This document shows positions 26,618 to 35,215 of a DNA stretch of 64,000 nt, one piece after another. A program made the position numbers and the translations under genes. Positions within the stretch are counted from its first letter, which is position 1. Every line of letters starts with the position of its first letter. The notes under the pieces are model-generated. The model was not told where the DNA came from. It did no database searches and saw only the letters and a program-made list of their open reading frames with translations. The stretch comes from Geotoga petraea (GTDB lineage: Bacteria > Thermotogota > Thermotogae > Petrotogales > Petrotogaceae), in NCBI RefSeq assembly GCF_900102615.1, contig NZ_FMYV01000005.1, forward strand, positions 62,001 to 126,000, read 5' to 3'.

Positions 26618-27478
26618 ATGGACTTTTTGATCAGTTATAAAAATTATTTCGATAAAAAATTATCTTATTTTATTGAAAATATTAATTTCAATAAAGATAT
26701 TAAAGATTCCTTAAGCTATAGTTTAAAAAATGGTGGCAAAAGACTTAGACCGTGGATAATTTCAGAGATTTCTAATATTTTAAAAATAGATGACTTCGAT
26801 TCAGTAGAAAAATTATGCTTTTCAGTCGAAATTTTACATACAACTTCTTTAATTCATGATGATATGCCTGAAATAGATAATGCCACTTTAAGAAGAGGTA
26901 AAAAGGCCAATCATTTGGTATTCGGAGATTATCTTTCATTGTTATCTGGAGATTATGGTTTTGTTCTTCCCTTAAAGATTGTGTCAGATTTAAAAATAAT
27001 TGATCTGTCAATAAAAAACCAAATTTTTTCACTTTTTTCAAAATCCACATTAACCCTTATAGAAGGTGAAACAGAAGATGTTTTATTTGAAAAATTAGGA
27101 AAAACTCCTTCAAAAGAGGAAATAATAAATATGTACAGGAAAAAAACAGGAGAATTATTTGGTCTTAGTTTTGCTTTGCCTTTTATATTATCCAGTAAAA
27201 AACATGTTGATCAATATTTTGAAGCTGGTGTTGATTTTGGAATAGCATTTCAAATTTATGATGATTTAAAAGATATCCATTCTACAAAAGAGGAATTGGG
27301 AAAAGATATTAATGCTGATAAAAACAAGTCAACAATTATAAAGTTATTGGGAAGAGAAAAATCAAAAATATACGCTGACTCTTTATTTGAAAAAATCGGG
27401 AATCTTTTTATTGAAAATAATTTAAAATCTTTCTATGAAAAATTGTCAAATATTAAGTCTTATATAGAAAAAAAATAG
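26618..27478 (+). CDS. Polyprenyl diphosphate synthase (IspA/GGPP-synthase type)
   Basis: 286 residues. The first Asp-rich motif is HDDMPEIDNATLRRGK and the second YDDLKDI, with GKRLRPW near residue 40 and KNKSTIIKLLG after the second motif. The two residues between aspartates in DDMPEID are the short DDxxxxD bacterial form typical of farnesyl or geranylgeranyl synthases. It condenses isopentenyl units from the pathway that includes IspD at 55365. The product chain length is not decided by what I see. Confidence 0.9.
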   Translation: MDFLISYKNYFDKKLSYFIENINFNKDIKDSLSYSLKNGGKRLRPWIISEISNILKIDDFDSVEKLCFSVEILHTTSLIHDDMPEIDNATLRRGKKANHLVFGDYLSLLSGDYGFVLPLKIVSDLKIIDLSIKNQIFSLFSKSTLTLIEGETEDVLFEKLGKTPSKEEIINMYRKKTGELFGLSFALPFILSSKKHVDQYFEAGVDFGIAFQIYDDLKDIHSTKEELGKDINADKNKSTIIKLLGREKSKIYADSLFEKIGNLFIENNLKSFYEKLSNIKSYIEKK

Positions 27479-27489
27479 GGTGATTATCA

Positions 27490-29961
27490 ATGGCTGAAGA
27501 AAACCAAAATGAAAATAAAGAAAAAAAACAAAACGGATTAAAAAACATCATATCAAGATTAATACTTTCAGTTAAGCGTTTGAGGTATAAGATAAATAGA
27601 AAGGTTATAATTATATCCTCTATAATAATAATTGTAGCTATAGGCGGAATTTTATTAGTGCCAATGATTTTTAACAGTGAAAATGTTTCTTCAACTGAAC
27701 AAAAGGCCAAAGATTTAGAGATTATGATTCCTAAAAGCGCTTATAGTGGGAACAAACAATTTATAATAAAAGAAATACCAGAAGATTCCATAGAGTATCA
27801 AAATCTTACCTCAATGGCGAATTTTCAAGGTAAAATATATTCAGTATTACCAAGTGATGGGGTTGAAGAATCTTCTCTTGTCCCTATGAAAATAAGGTAT
27901 AAGATACCTAATGATTTATATTTTGGAGATAACTTTACCAACTTTTCAATTGCTTATGCTTCAGAAGATGAACCGCCAGTTATAAGTGAACTACCTGGTT
28001 CTAGAATAATTCAAATTGATAACTCGTATTATGTAGAAGCTGAAACTTTTCATTTTTCTAAAATAGGTTTAATCGTAAAATCCCCTCAAGAATCTGATTA
28101 TGGGATGAAAACTTTAACTGAAAAACCGGCTAGCTATAAACCTGATTTGGTGTTAATACCAGGTACAGACGTAAATTTTACCGGTTATCTGTCAAATACA
28201 AATACTTCTGAAAATCCTTATGGGAGTAATTTTTGGTCTGTTTTATTTAAGGAAAGAACAATATGGCAGTATAAATACCCATTAGTCAACACTAAAAGCA
28301 AAACCTATTACGATTCTTATCAGGGGTTCTTAATGAGAACTGGCTCAAAATCTTTTATTGAATTTGAAGCTAAAAGATTCGCCCAAGAGTTAAAAAGGCT
28401 ACCAAACAGAGAGTTTGATATAATAGCTCACGGAGTAGGCGGACTAATTGCAAGATATGCGATTGAATCAGATAAAAGCATTGACAATGTAAGAAATATA
28501 GTTTTGTTATCTACACCAAATGATGGAACAAATTTAGCAAATCCTTTATTTTTTAATTTGATATATGGGAAAGATTCAAATTTACTTATGGAAACACTAA
28601 AAATTGATGAAGAAACGTCATTTAACATTAAGTATAATTCTAATTTCTATCTTGAACAAATAAACAGCTATTATTATGACCTTATTCCTAATTCTGATTT
28701 TTTGAATAAATTGAATTCTTTTGGTATGAGAGAAGATATTAACTATATAACCATAGCCGGTAAAAATAGCGGCATTAAAATGGACCTTAATCAATCTTCC
28801 CTATCAAGACTTTACCCAGAGTTTATAAATGGTGAAGGTGATGGAATTGTTTCTGTTAACAGTGCTTTAATCCCTGAAGCAAAGACTAAACTATTATATG
28901 ATTACAAGTTTTATGATCTTTATTCTAAGCCGGATGTTTTAGAAAACATAAAAAAAATTTTAGAAGATAACTTAGATGCTCCAGACATTAAAGAATTTAA
29001 AGATGATGAATTTATTGAAACTTATGAACAGCTTTATTCACAAAATTCTGATGGAACTAATGTTTCACAAGAAAATAATATTGTAGATCAACAAAACCCA
29101 GAATTCAATTTACCAATAAATTATTCTGAATTTTCTTTAATTAAAAATATTGAATTCCAAAAGGTATTGAATTATGGAAATCCTTCGTTACATACATTTG
29201 ATTCGAAAGTATTAATAAGTACAGATAGTGGAATTTATGACATAAATGGAAATGTTCTTTTGAATACAGAAATTATAAATTCCTACGAATATAAAAATAG
29301 ATTTATTGTGACTTCAAGAGAAGGTGTTTTTGTCTTAGATCAAAATTCTCAAGAATTTATTAAAATTGAAGAAGCATTAATTGAAAGTGATGAAGCTTAT
29401 TATTTGCCTAACTTTGGATTACTAAGGATTTTTCATAATGTTCAAAATTCGACTGTTTATTTAGACAAAGAAATAATTTCAAATAATTCAAAAATTATGG
29501 AAATAGAAGAGTATAATGGAGTAAATTATTTGGTTTTTCAAAATAGAATTTCATTACTAACAAAGGATAATTTGAATGATTTTATCACTAAAGAAAGTAT
29601 TGTGGATATAACTGGGTCTAATTTTGATTATATAAAAAACATTGAAATTATAAATGGTGACTTTTATGTATCCACTAATGATTACAAATTGATATATGTT
29701 AAAGGGGATAGATCTTTTTATCAAATCTTGGGTGATGGAGATGTTGGCAGATTAGATTTAATAACCATCGATGACAATTTATATGTTTTTGGAAGTGATA
29801 CATTAACTTATTTAGACATCCCAAACAAAAATTTCCCCGGAAATTATCAAAGATTTGATTATTCTAATTTTAATTACACTATAATGGGGGATACTGTTTA
29901 TGGTATTCGTCAAACATCAAGGGGCTTTGAATTATGGAAAGGAAATCTAACAAGCTTTTAG
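27490..29961 (+). CDS. Anchored lipase-fold protein with degenerate catalytic site and beta-rich C-terminal region
   Basis: 823 residues: a basic cytoplasmic start, one transmembrane helix (about 37-60), then a large extracytoplasmic part. Residues about 215-490 follow the PGAP1/lipase alpha/beta-hydrolase pattern (VLIPGTDVNF, AHGVGGLIARYAI, VLLSTPNDGT, GEGDGIVSV). The nucleophile elbow should read HSxGG but has G315 in place of serine, and no histidine follows the GDGIV aspartate where one is expected, so activity is doubtful. The last 270 residues look like beta-propeller blades. It ends overlapping the TPR gene by 28 bases. Confidence 0.75.
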   Translation: MAEENQNENKEKKQNGLKNIISRLILSVKRLRYKINRKVIIISSIIIIVAIGGILLVPMIFNSENVSSTEQKAKDLEIMIPKSAYSGNKQFIIKEIPEDSIEYQNLTSMANFQGKIYSVLPSDGVEESSLVPMKIRYKIPNDLYFGDNFTNFSIAYASEDEPPVISELPGSRIIQIDNSYYVEAETFHFSKIGLIVKSPQESDYGMKTLTEKPASYKPDLVLIPGTDVNFTGYLSNTNTSENPYGSNFWSVLFKERTIWQYKYPLVNTKSKTYYDSYQGFLMRTGSKSFIEFEAKRFAQELKRLPNREFDIIAHGVGGLIARYAIESDKSIDNVRNIVLLSTPNDGTNLANPLFFNLIYGKDSNLLMETLKIDEETSFNIKYNSNFYLEQINSYYYDLIPNSDFLNKLNSFGMREDINYITIAGKNSGIKMDLNQSSLSRLYPEFINGEGDGIVSVNSALIPEAKTKLLYDYKFYDLYSKPDVLENIKKILEDNLDAPDIKEFKDDEFIETYEQLYSQNSDGTNVSQENNIVDQQNPEFNLPINYSEFSLIKNIEFQKVLNYGNPSLHTFDSKVLISTDSGIYDINGNVLLNTEIINSYEYKNRFIVTSREGVFVLDQNSQEFIKIEEALIESDEAYYLPNFGLLRIFHNVQNSTVYLDKEIISNNSKIMEIEEYNGVNYLVFQNRISLLTKDNLNDFITKESIVDITGSNFDYIKNIEIINGDFYVSTNDYKLIYVKGDRSFYQILGDGDVGRLDLITIDDNLYVFGSDTLTYLDIPNKNFPGNYQRFDYSNFNYTIMGDTVYGIRQTSRGFELWKGNLTSF

Positions 29962-31157
29962 TTTTATTAATACTGTTCTTGTCTATATTTATTTCTACCT
30001 ACGCTTCTTATAGTGAAGCATATAATTTATATTTGTCAGGACTTAAAGCTTATAGATCAGGAGAATATGAAAGCGCTCAAAATTTTTTGAGTTCTGCTTT
30101 AGAAAAATCCCCAAAAATTGAAGATGAAGTACCTGAAATAAAATTATATTTAGGGCTTTCAGCATTTCAAAATAAAGATTACGATATTTCTTATCAATAT
30201 TTGTCGCTTTTTCCTGATAATGCTTTAGCTAAAGAATCTATAAGAAATATTGAAAACAATACACTTACAGAAGAGCTTAATCTTAATAATTTAATACTAA
30301 GTAGTCCTACAAATGCAGCTACAAAAAATGAAGAAAGTAGTTTTAATTTTGGGAGTTTTATTACAATAACTATTATTATCTTTATAATATCTATTTTAAG
30401 TGCGGTAGCAGTTTGGTTCTTATTAAAAAGATTTTCATCATTTGATTTTTCATCAACCAAAAAAAATGTCGATAATGAAATTGAAGAAGCCGAAAGCACA
30501 GAAGAAATTATCGAACCAATTAGTTTGGAAGAAGTTATCAATCTTAAACTTGATAATTTAGAAACTATTTGGCAAAAATCAAAGGCCCTTAAAAAACTAT
30601 TAGGTGAAATAGATGAAGATTTGTCTTATAATTCTGATGGTTCTTCAGAAGAAGAAAGCAAAACTAATAAACTTAAAAAAATGATTGACGATTCAATTAA
30701 AGATGTAAACTTAGACGAAATTGAAAATATTTTGGACGATTTTGATAACGAATCTCCTGAAGAAAATGAAAATGTTGATGCTTCTGATCAAAATGAAGAA
30801 GATGTTGATAATATAAATATTGATGAAAAACAAAAGGATAATAAAGATGCCCCAGAAAAAGAAATAAGCGAATATATCCCAGAAGAGGTTACTTTAGATG
30901 AAGTAAAAGAAAATTGGGAAGATTCGTCTGACTCAATAAAACCTGATCAAAATTTAAAAAATAAATATAACAAAATAATAAATGAAGAAGAAAATGAAAT
31001 TTTAAGGGAAGCTGAGAATTTTAACGATTTGATCTCTTTAATTGAAGATATAGAAGCTACCAATAAAGATAAAGGACGAAAAGAATATACACAAGCACAA
31101 ATAGAATCCATATTCAAAACAAACTTTTTTGAAATAAACAATGAAAAAATAAAATAA
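29934..31157 (+). CDS. TPR-containing membrane protein with acidic cytoplasmic tail
   Basis: 407 residues. A signal peptide or anchor (about 8-25) is followed by two to three TPR-like repeats (YNLYLSGLKAYRSGEYESAQ, LYLGLSAFQNKDYDISYQYL), a second transmembrane helix (about 143-167), and a long cytoplasmic tail that is very rich in Glu, Asp and Asn. It is co-translated with the lipase-fold protein, which is also membrane anchored, so the two may form an envelope complex. No enzyme motif. The last gene before a strong terminator. Confidence 0.75.
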   Translation: MERKSNKLLVLLILFLSIFISTYASYSEAYNLYLSGLKAYRSGEYESAQNFLSSALEKSPKIEDEVPEIKLYLGLSAFQNKDYDISYQYLSLFPDNALAKESIRNIENNTLTEELNLNNLILSSPTNAATKNEESSFNFGSFITITIIIFIISILSAVAVWFLLKRFSSFDFSSTKKNVDNEIEEAESTEEIIEPISLEEVINLKLDNLETIWQKSKALKKLLGEIDEDLSYNSDGSSEEESKTNKLKKMIDDSIKDVNLDEIENILDDFDNESPEENENVDASDQNEEDVDNINIDEKQKDNKDAPEKEISEYIPEEVTLDEVKENWEDSSDSIKPDQNLKNKYNKIINEEENEILREAENFNDLISLIEDIEATNKDKGRKEYTQAQIESIFKTNFFEINNEKIK

Positions 31158-31186
31158 AGCAGCCTTAAAGGCTGCTTTATTTTATT
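31154..31186. terminator. Intrinsic terminator at the end of the thiI operon and of tRNA-Gly
   Basis: Near-perfect inverted repeat: ATAAAGCAGCCTT (31154-31166), one base, AAGGCTGCTTTAT (31168-31180), then TTTATT. It lies between the plus-strand operon and the minus-strand tRNA, so it can stop both. Confidence 0.88.
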
Positions 31187-31261
31187 GGAGCGGATAACGA
31201 GACTCGAACTCGCGACCCTCAGCTTGGGAAGCTGATGCTCTACCAACTGAGCTATATCCGC
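31186..31261 (-). tRNA. tRNA-Gly (CCC anticodon)
   Basis: 76 bases, full cloverleaf on the minus strand: acceptor GCGGATA with TATCCGC, D-arm GCTC-AGTTGGTA-GAGC, anticodon stem TCAGC/GCTGA around loop TTCCCAA, T-arm with GTTCGAGTC, and an encoded 3' CCA. Anticodon CCC at 31226-31228 reads the rare GGG codon. It is alone, antisense to its neighbours. Confidence 0.97.
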
Positions 31262-31268
31262 AATATGA

Positions 31269-31278
31269 TATAATTATA
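31269..31278. promoter_or_regulatory. Palindromic -10 shared by tRNA-Gly (-) and lgt (+)
   Basis: TATAATTATA is its own reverse complement. On the plus strand it is part of TGATATAAT (31266-31274), an extended -10 for lgt; on the minus strand TATAAT (31278-31273) lies 11 bases before the tRNA 5' end. Neither side has a strong -35. Confidence 0.6.
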
Positions 31279-31311
31279 CCAGAAAAAAATTATATTTTGA
31301 AGGTGATTATT

Positions 31312-32187
31312 TTGATTAAAAAAAATTATTTTGTTTATGTTCTTTCAATATTGCTCTCTTACTTATTGTTAGGCATATTTGTAATTCCAAAAACTTTTTC
31401 TGGTGATGTTTACGTTTCTCCCGTGTTAATAAGTATTGGTAATCTTCAAATAAGATGGTATGGATTTTTAATAGCTTTTTCAATATTAATAGCAACTTTA
31501 ATTGCTGAAAACAGAGCAAAAAAAGAAAACATTTCTCAAGATGATTTTTATTCTGCTGTTATTTTTGGTGTAATTCTTGGTGTGATTGGCGCAAGAATTT
31601 ATTATGTTGTTTTTAACTTAGATTATTTTTTAAGTAATCCTTTTGAAATCATAATGATCAATCATGGAGGAATGGCAATTCACGGTGGCATATTAGGGGC
31701 TATATTATCTGTATATTTATATACTAAATTTAAAAAGAATTCTTCAATTAAATTTTTTCAAGCTCTTGATATATTTACTTTTGTACTACCTTTAGCACAA
31801 GCCATTGGTAGATGGGGGAATTTCTTTAACCACGAAGCATACGGCACCCCTACAAATTTACCTTGGAAAATGTTTGTTGCAATAGAGCATAGGATGCCTG
31901 GATATGAAAATTTTGAATATTTTCATCCGACCTTTTTGTATGAGTCATTAGGAAATTCAATTATATTTTTGTTTTTACTTTATTATATTAACTATAAAAG
32001 AAAAATTAAAGGTGAAGTTACAGCTTTATATTTGATGCTATACTCAGTATTAAGGGGATTCATTGAACTTTTAAGAACAGATAGTTTATATTTCATGGGA
32101 TTAAAAACTAATGTTATAATGAGTATAATCTTGTTTATAATTGGTTTTTCTTTATTTATATATTTAAGAAGAAAAAATAATGAATAA
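31312..32187 (+). CDS. lgt: Prolipoprotein diacylglyceryl transferase
   Basis: 291 residues, seven predicted membrane helices. The Lgt signature GRWGNFFNHEAYG is near residue 165, and the conserved MAIHGGILGA segment is near 120. It transfers diacylglycerol from phosphatidylglycerol to the lipobox cysteine of preprolipoproteins. The start is a TTG at 31312 with AAGGTG six bases upstream; an earlier TTG at 31297 would lie before that site. First of a four-gene unit. Confidence 0.95.
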   Translation: MIKKNYFVYVLSILLSYLLLGIFVIPKTFSGDVYVSPVLISIGNLQIRWYGFLIAFSILIATLIAENRAKKENISQDDFYSAVIFGVILGVIGARIYYVVFNLDYFLSNPFEIIMINHGGMAIHGGILGAILSVYLYTKFKKNSSIKFFQALDIFTFVLPLAQAIGRWGNFFNHEAYGTPTNLPWKMFVAIEHRMPGYENFEYFHPTFLYESLGNSIIFLFLLYYINYKRKIKGEVTALYLMLYSVLRGFIELLRTDSLYFMGLKTNVIMSIILFIIGFSLFIYLRRKNNE

Positions 32188-33010
32188 AAAAATAGTATTT
32201 TCGATTAATCTTATAGTTGTATTGCTGGTATTTTTCCCAATAAATATTGTTATTGAAAACGAAAATAATGAATTAAAGATTTTTTCCACTGGTATCAACG
32301 TAATTTATTTTAAAACCGAGAATAACAATAATTTTGTTGAAGATAAATTTTTATTTTTTAGAAATATTAAATATAAAGATTATTTAATATTGAACTATTC
32401 AAATTATTCTTCCAGATTTACTTATAGTAAAAACAAAATTCAGGATCAATTTAACAGTAAACAAGCCTATTTTTTCTATTCCAAAAATAACTCTTTTTAC
32501 AATCAAGAAAATGTTTTTTTCACTGAAAAATGGATGAAAGAAGCTATTTTTAATTCGATTAAATTCTTTGAAATGTACGTAAACGAATTTATTTTTACAA
32601 ATAAGTATTTTTTGAAGGCAGATAACTTTAGATCTTTTCATGTAAAACCAAATGTAATATTTATAAATGATAAAAAAGATATCATTCATGAAATTACTCA
32701 TGTTATAATTGATAAAAATATAGATCATGAGACTTCAGACATTTGGCCCGAAATTATATCCGAGTCTAACTCAGTTCTATATTTAAAATTAACTAATCAT
32801 CTCAGATACTTAAATGAGATAGAATTAAAACAGATTAATTACTATATTCCACCATATAGTACTGATGTGTTAGATTTTTTAAAAACTTTTGACTATGATA
32901 TAGATAAATACAGTTATTTCTTCAACAATATTTTAGAAAATTTTGATTATATCAACGATGAAATTTTCAATCAATTAGTAAAAACCTATAAGGAGGAGGA
33001 ATTAAAATGA
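32180..33010 (+). CDS. Membrane-anchored putative zinc metallopeptidase (HExxH)
   Basis: 276 residues. An N-terminal hydrophobic segment (about 5-25) works as anchor or signal. The only motif is [12 protein letters not shown], with H170, E171 and H174 forming HExxH, followed after 17 residues by WPEIISESN, whose glutamate could be the third zinc ligand as in gluzincins. The rest is rich in Asn, Phe, Tyr and Lys with no recognised domain. It overlaps lgt by eight bases and UPF0173 by four. A single HExxH can occur by chance, but the spacing to a glutamate helps. Confidence 0.6.
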   Translation: MNKKIVFSINLIVVLLVFFPINIVIENENNELKIFSTGINVIYFKTENNNNFVEDKFLFFRNIKYKDYLILNYSNYSSRFTYSKNKIQDQFNSKQAYFFYSKNNSFYNQENVFFTEKWMKEAIFNSIKFFEMYVNEFIFTNKYFLKADNFRSFHVKPNVIFINDKKDIIHEITHVIIDKNIDHETSDIWPEIISESNSVLYLKLTNHLRYLNEIELKQINYYIPPYSTDVLDFLKTFDYDIDKYSYFFNNILENFDYINDEIFNQLVKTYKEEELK

Positions 33011-33690
33011 AAATTAAATTTTTTGGGCATTCTTGTTTTAAAATTCAATCTGAAAAGAATTTTATTATCGACCCATTTTTGAAATCAAATCCAGCAGCAA
33101 AATACGACGAGGAAGAACTTCAAGACTTAGACTATATCTTGGTGACTCATGGACATGATGACCATCTGGGAGATACCTTGGAAATATCAAAAAAATATGG
33201 AGCCACCGTAATAAGTAACGCTGAGATCATAAATTATTTGGTAATGAATGGTTTGGAAAAAGGACATCCTATGCATGTCGGAGGAAGAACAAAATTTGAT
33301 TTTGGTACTTTAAAAATGACCAACGCAATTCATGGTTCTGGAATAACTAATAACAACACTATTATCGACGGAGGAAATCCAGGAGGATTTTTAATAAATA
33401 TAGAAGGCAAAAAAATATATCATGCCGGTGACACTGGTTTGACAAAAGACATGGAACTACTTAAAAAAGAGGAAATAGACGTTGCAATGATACCAATAGG
33501 TGGAAATTTTGTTATGGACGTAGAAGATGCAGTTTTAGCAGTTAAAATGATAGAACCAAAAATGGTTATTCCTATGCATTATGATACATGGGATATTATA
33601 AAAGCTGATGTTAAATCTTTTAAAAATAAAGTAGAATCTTTAAATATTAAGTGCGAAATTATGAATCCAGGAGATTCATTAACAATATAG
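33007..33690 (+). CDS. UPF0173 metallo-beta-lactamase-fold hydrolase
   Basis: 227 residues, full length for the family. Metal ligands are in [10 protein letters not shown] (HxHxDH) near residue 48, [10 protein letters not shown] near 141 and the last histidine in IPMHYDTW near 191. It is cytoplasmic, with GHSCFKI at the N-terminus as in YtkL. The natural substrate of the family is not established. GGAGGAGG before the ATG. Confidence 0.92.
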   Translation: MKIKFFGHSCFKIQSEKNFIIDPFLKSNPAAKYDEEELQDLDYILVTHGHDDHLGDTLEISKKYGATVISNAEIINYLVMNGLEKGHPMHVGGRTKFDFGTLKMTNAIHGSGITNNNTIIDGGNPGGFLINIEGKKIYHAGDTGLTKDMELLKKEEIDVAMIPIGGNFVMDVEDAVLAVKMIEPKMVIPMHYDTWDIIKADVKSFKNKVESLNIKCEIMNPGDSLTI

Positions 33691-33706
33691 TCACGGAGAT
33701 GATTTT

Positions 33707-34906
33707 ATGAAAAAAATTGTATTTATATTTTTGATAACTTTAAGCCTTACAGTTTTTTCGGCTGACTATATTTTCTTTTTTCTTGGGGATGGGATGGGCA
33801 TTAACCATTTAAAATTAGCGAACGAATACTCCATCAAAAAATATGGTAAAACTCTAAATTATAATTCCCTTGAAAATTTATCAATCTTAAATACAGAATC
33901 TTTAGATGGCGTTACTGATTCAGCAGCAGCCATAACCTCTTTTATGAGTTTTGAAAAAACAAACAATAATAAAATAAACATCGATAAAGATGGAAATAAA
34001 CTAAACCCTGTTTCTTACCATTTTAAAGATACAAATTATAAAATAGCTGTTATAACTTCTAATTCAATTGTTGATGCTTCTCCAGCAGGAATATACGCCA
34101 AATCAAATGACAGGAATAACTATATATCTATAGCAAATCAACTTTTAGAAAGCCAGTTCGACCTTTTCATTGGAGGAGGCCGAGCTTTCTTTACCGAAGA
34201 AGAAATATTAAAAAAAGGATATATGTATAAAAGAAAAATTGATATCCAAGCTGTTGAACCTAAAAATGAAATAATTCTGACCTCTTATTCAAACAATCCT
34301 TTTATATTCGACCAGGATGAAAAAGATTATTATGAGAAAGCTATAAAATATTCTCTAAAAAAATTTGAAGGAGAAAAGTTTTTTATTTTTATTGAAGGCG
34401 GAAAAATAGATCACGCTTCTCATGCTCATGATACATTGTCAATGATTGAAGAAATAATTGCTTTTGATAAATCTCTAAAACCAGCCATAGATTTTTATAA
34501 TAAAAATCCAGATAATACAATTATTCTTTTCACTGCAGATCATGAAACTGGTGGTCTTTCTTTGGGTGATGGTTTTATAAATATAAACAACCTGAGTAGT
34601 CAAAAGATATCTTACGATAAACTTATATCAATGATTAATAATAGTGATGATTTTGATGATTTTCAGAAAAAATCTAATGTTTATTTTTTGAATGAAGAAA
34701 ATTATAATGAGGCTCTTTCCGATAATAATGTTTCTTATTTTGATGATTTTGTTCAAAATTATTTTAATCACTATAATGATTTAGCAGGTATTAAATGGTC
34801 AACTTTTGGACATACCATAAATAATGTGGCTTTGTTTTCTAATGGAATTAAATTCGATAAATCAGTTCATTTAACAGATATTTTTTGGGATATAATTAAA
34901 AAATGA
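33707..34906 (+). CDS. Secreted alkaline phosphatase
   Basis: 399 residues with a clear signal peptide (MKKIVFIFLITLSLTVFSA). Alkaline phosphatase superfamily metal and catalytic segments: FLGDGMG near residue 25, DSAAAITSF with the phosphoserine position near residue 72, FIEGGKIDHASHAHD and ADHETGGLSLG in the last third, and a late GHT histidine motif. It hydrolyses phosphomonoesters outside the cytoplasmic membrane. It is last in the lgt unit and is followed by a hairpin terminator. No PHO box was seen. Confidence 0.92.
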   Translation: MKKIVFIFLITLSLTVFSADYIFFFLGDGMGINHLKLANEYSIKKYGKTLNYNSLENLSILNTESLDGVTDSAAAITSFMSFEKTNNNKINIDKDGNKLNPVSYHFKDTNYKIAVITSNSIVDASPAGIYAKSNDRNNYISIANQLLESQFDLFIGGGRAFFTEEEILKKGYMYKRKIDIQAVEPKNEIILTSYSNNPFIFDQDEKDYYEKAIKYSLKKFEGEKFFIFIEGGKIDHASHAHDTLSMIEEIIAFDKSLKPAIDFYNKNPDNTIILFTADHETGGLSLGDGFININNLSSQKISYDKLISMINNSDDFDDFQKKSNVYFLNEENYNEALSDNNVSYFDDFVQNYFNHYNDLAGIKWSTFGHTINNVALFSNGIKFDKSVHLTDIFWDIIKK

Positions 34907-34912
34907 TATCTT

Positions 34913-34944
34913 TTTCATATTTTTTTAAAATATGAAATTTTTTT
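34913..34944 (+). terminator. Intrinsic terminator after alkaline phosphatase
   Basis: TTTCATATTTT (34913-34923), three-base loop, AAAATATGAAA (34927-34937), then seven T residues. Confidence 0.8.
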
Positions 34945-35007
34945 CATTATTTGCTAATAACAGCATATTTTGACTTTAAATCACGTTTAAATAAATATAA
35001 TCGGGTT

Positions 35008-35035
35008 TTGTAAGCTACTTCTAATGAGATATAAT
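35008..35035 (+). promoter_or_regulatory. Predicted promoter of the candidate small RNA
   Basis: TTGTAA (35008-35013), 16 bases, TATAAT (35030-35035). It lies between the phosphatase terminator and the structured region; predicted start about 35042. Confidence 0.6.
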
Positions 35036-35152
35036 TTTATTGCAGAACGCTTGGATGGTTACCCTCCCTCTTGAAGTGTTTCTGTCCCCGGAAAATTTTT
35101 TAGTGAATTAATTTTATTCACTTAATTAAAGGCCTTTTTAGGCCTTTTTTTA
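35036..35152 (+). ncRNA. Candidate structured small RNA, about 110 nt
   Basis: The 309-base gap between the phosphatase and the next gene has no plausible ORF but holds a locally GC-richer segment with three stems. Stem 1 is CAGAACGCTT (35043-35052) with AAGTG-T-TTCTG (35074-35084), ten pairs including one G-U and one bulge; inside it GGATGG and CCCTCC (35053-35067) form a second hairpin. Stem 2 is AGTGAAT/ATTCACT (35102-35122). The third is a terminator. It has its own promoter and terminator, and the next gene has a separate promoter after the terminator, so a free-standing RNA fits better than a leader. I recognise no Rfam family. Confidence 0.55.
35128..35152 (+). terminator. Intrinsic terminator of the candidate small RNA
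   Basis: AAAGGCC, loop TTTTTA, GGCCTTT and a seven-T run at 35128-35151. Confidence 0.85.
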
Positions 35153-35181
35153 TTGTTTTTTTGCTTTAAATATGGTAATAT
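35153..35181 (+). promoter_or_regulatory. Predicted promoter of the ligase-like gene at 35216
   Basis: TTGTTT (35153-35158), 17 bases, TAATAT (35176-35181), immediately downstream of the small-RNA terminator. Confidence 0.55.
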
Positions 35182-35215
35182 ATAAAGGTGTTAAATCACT
35201 TTAGGAGGGATTACT

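Noticed and set aside
35036-35152. SRP RNA, 6S RNA or tmRNA
   Set aside because: The SRP GGAAG/GCAGC loop, the 6S central bubble layout and tmRNA tRNA-like ends are not there.
34945-35215. Riboswitch or T-box leader for the 35216 gene
   Set aside because: A complete terminator is followed by a fresh promoter, and I found no known aptamer core or T-box motif.
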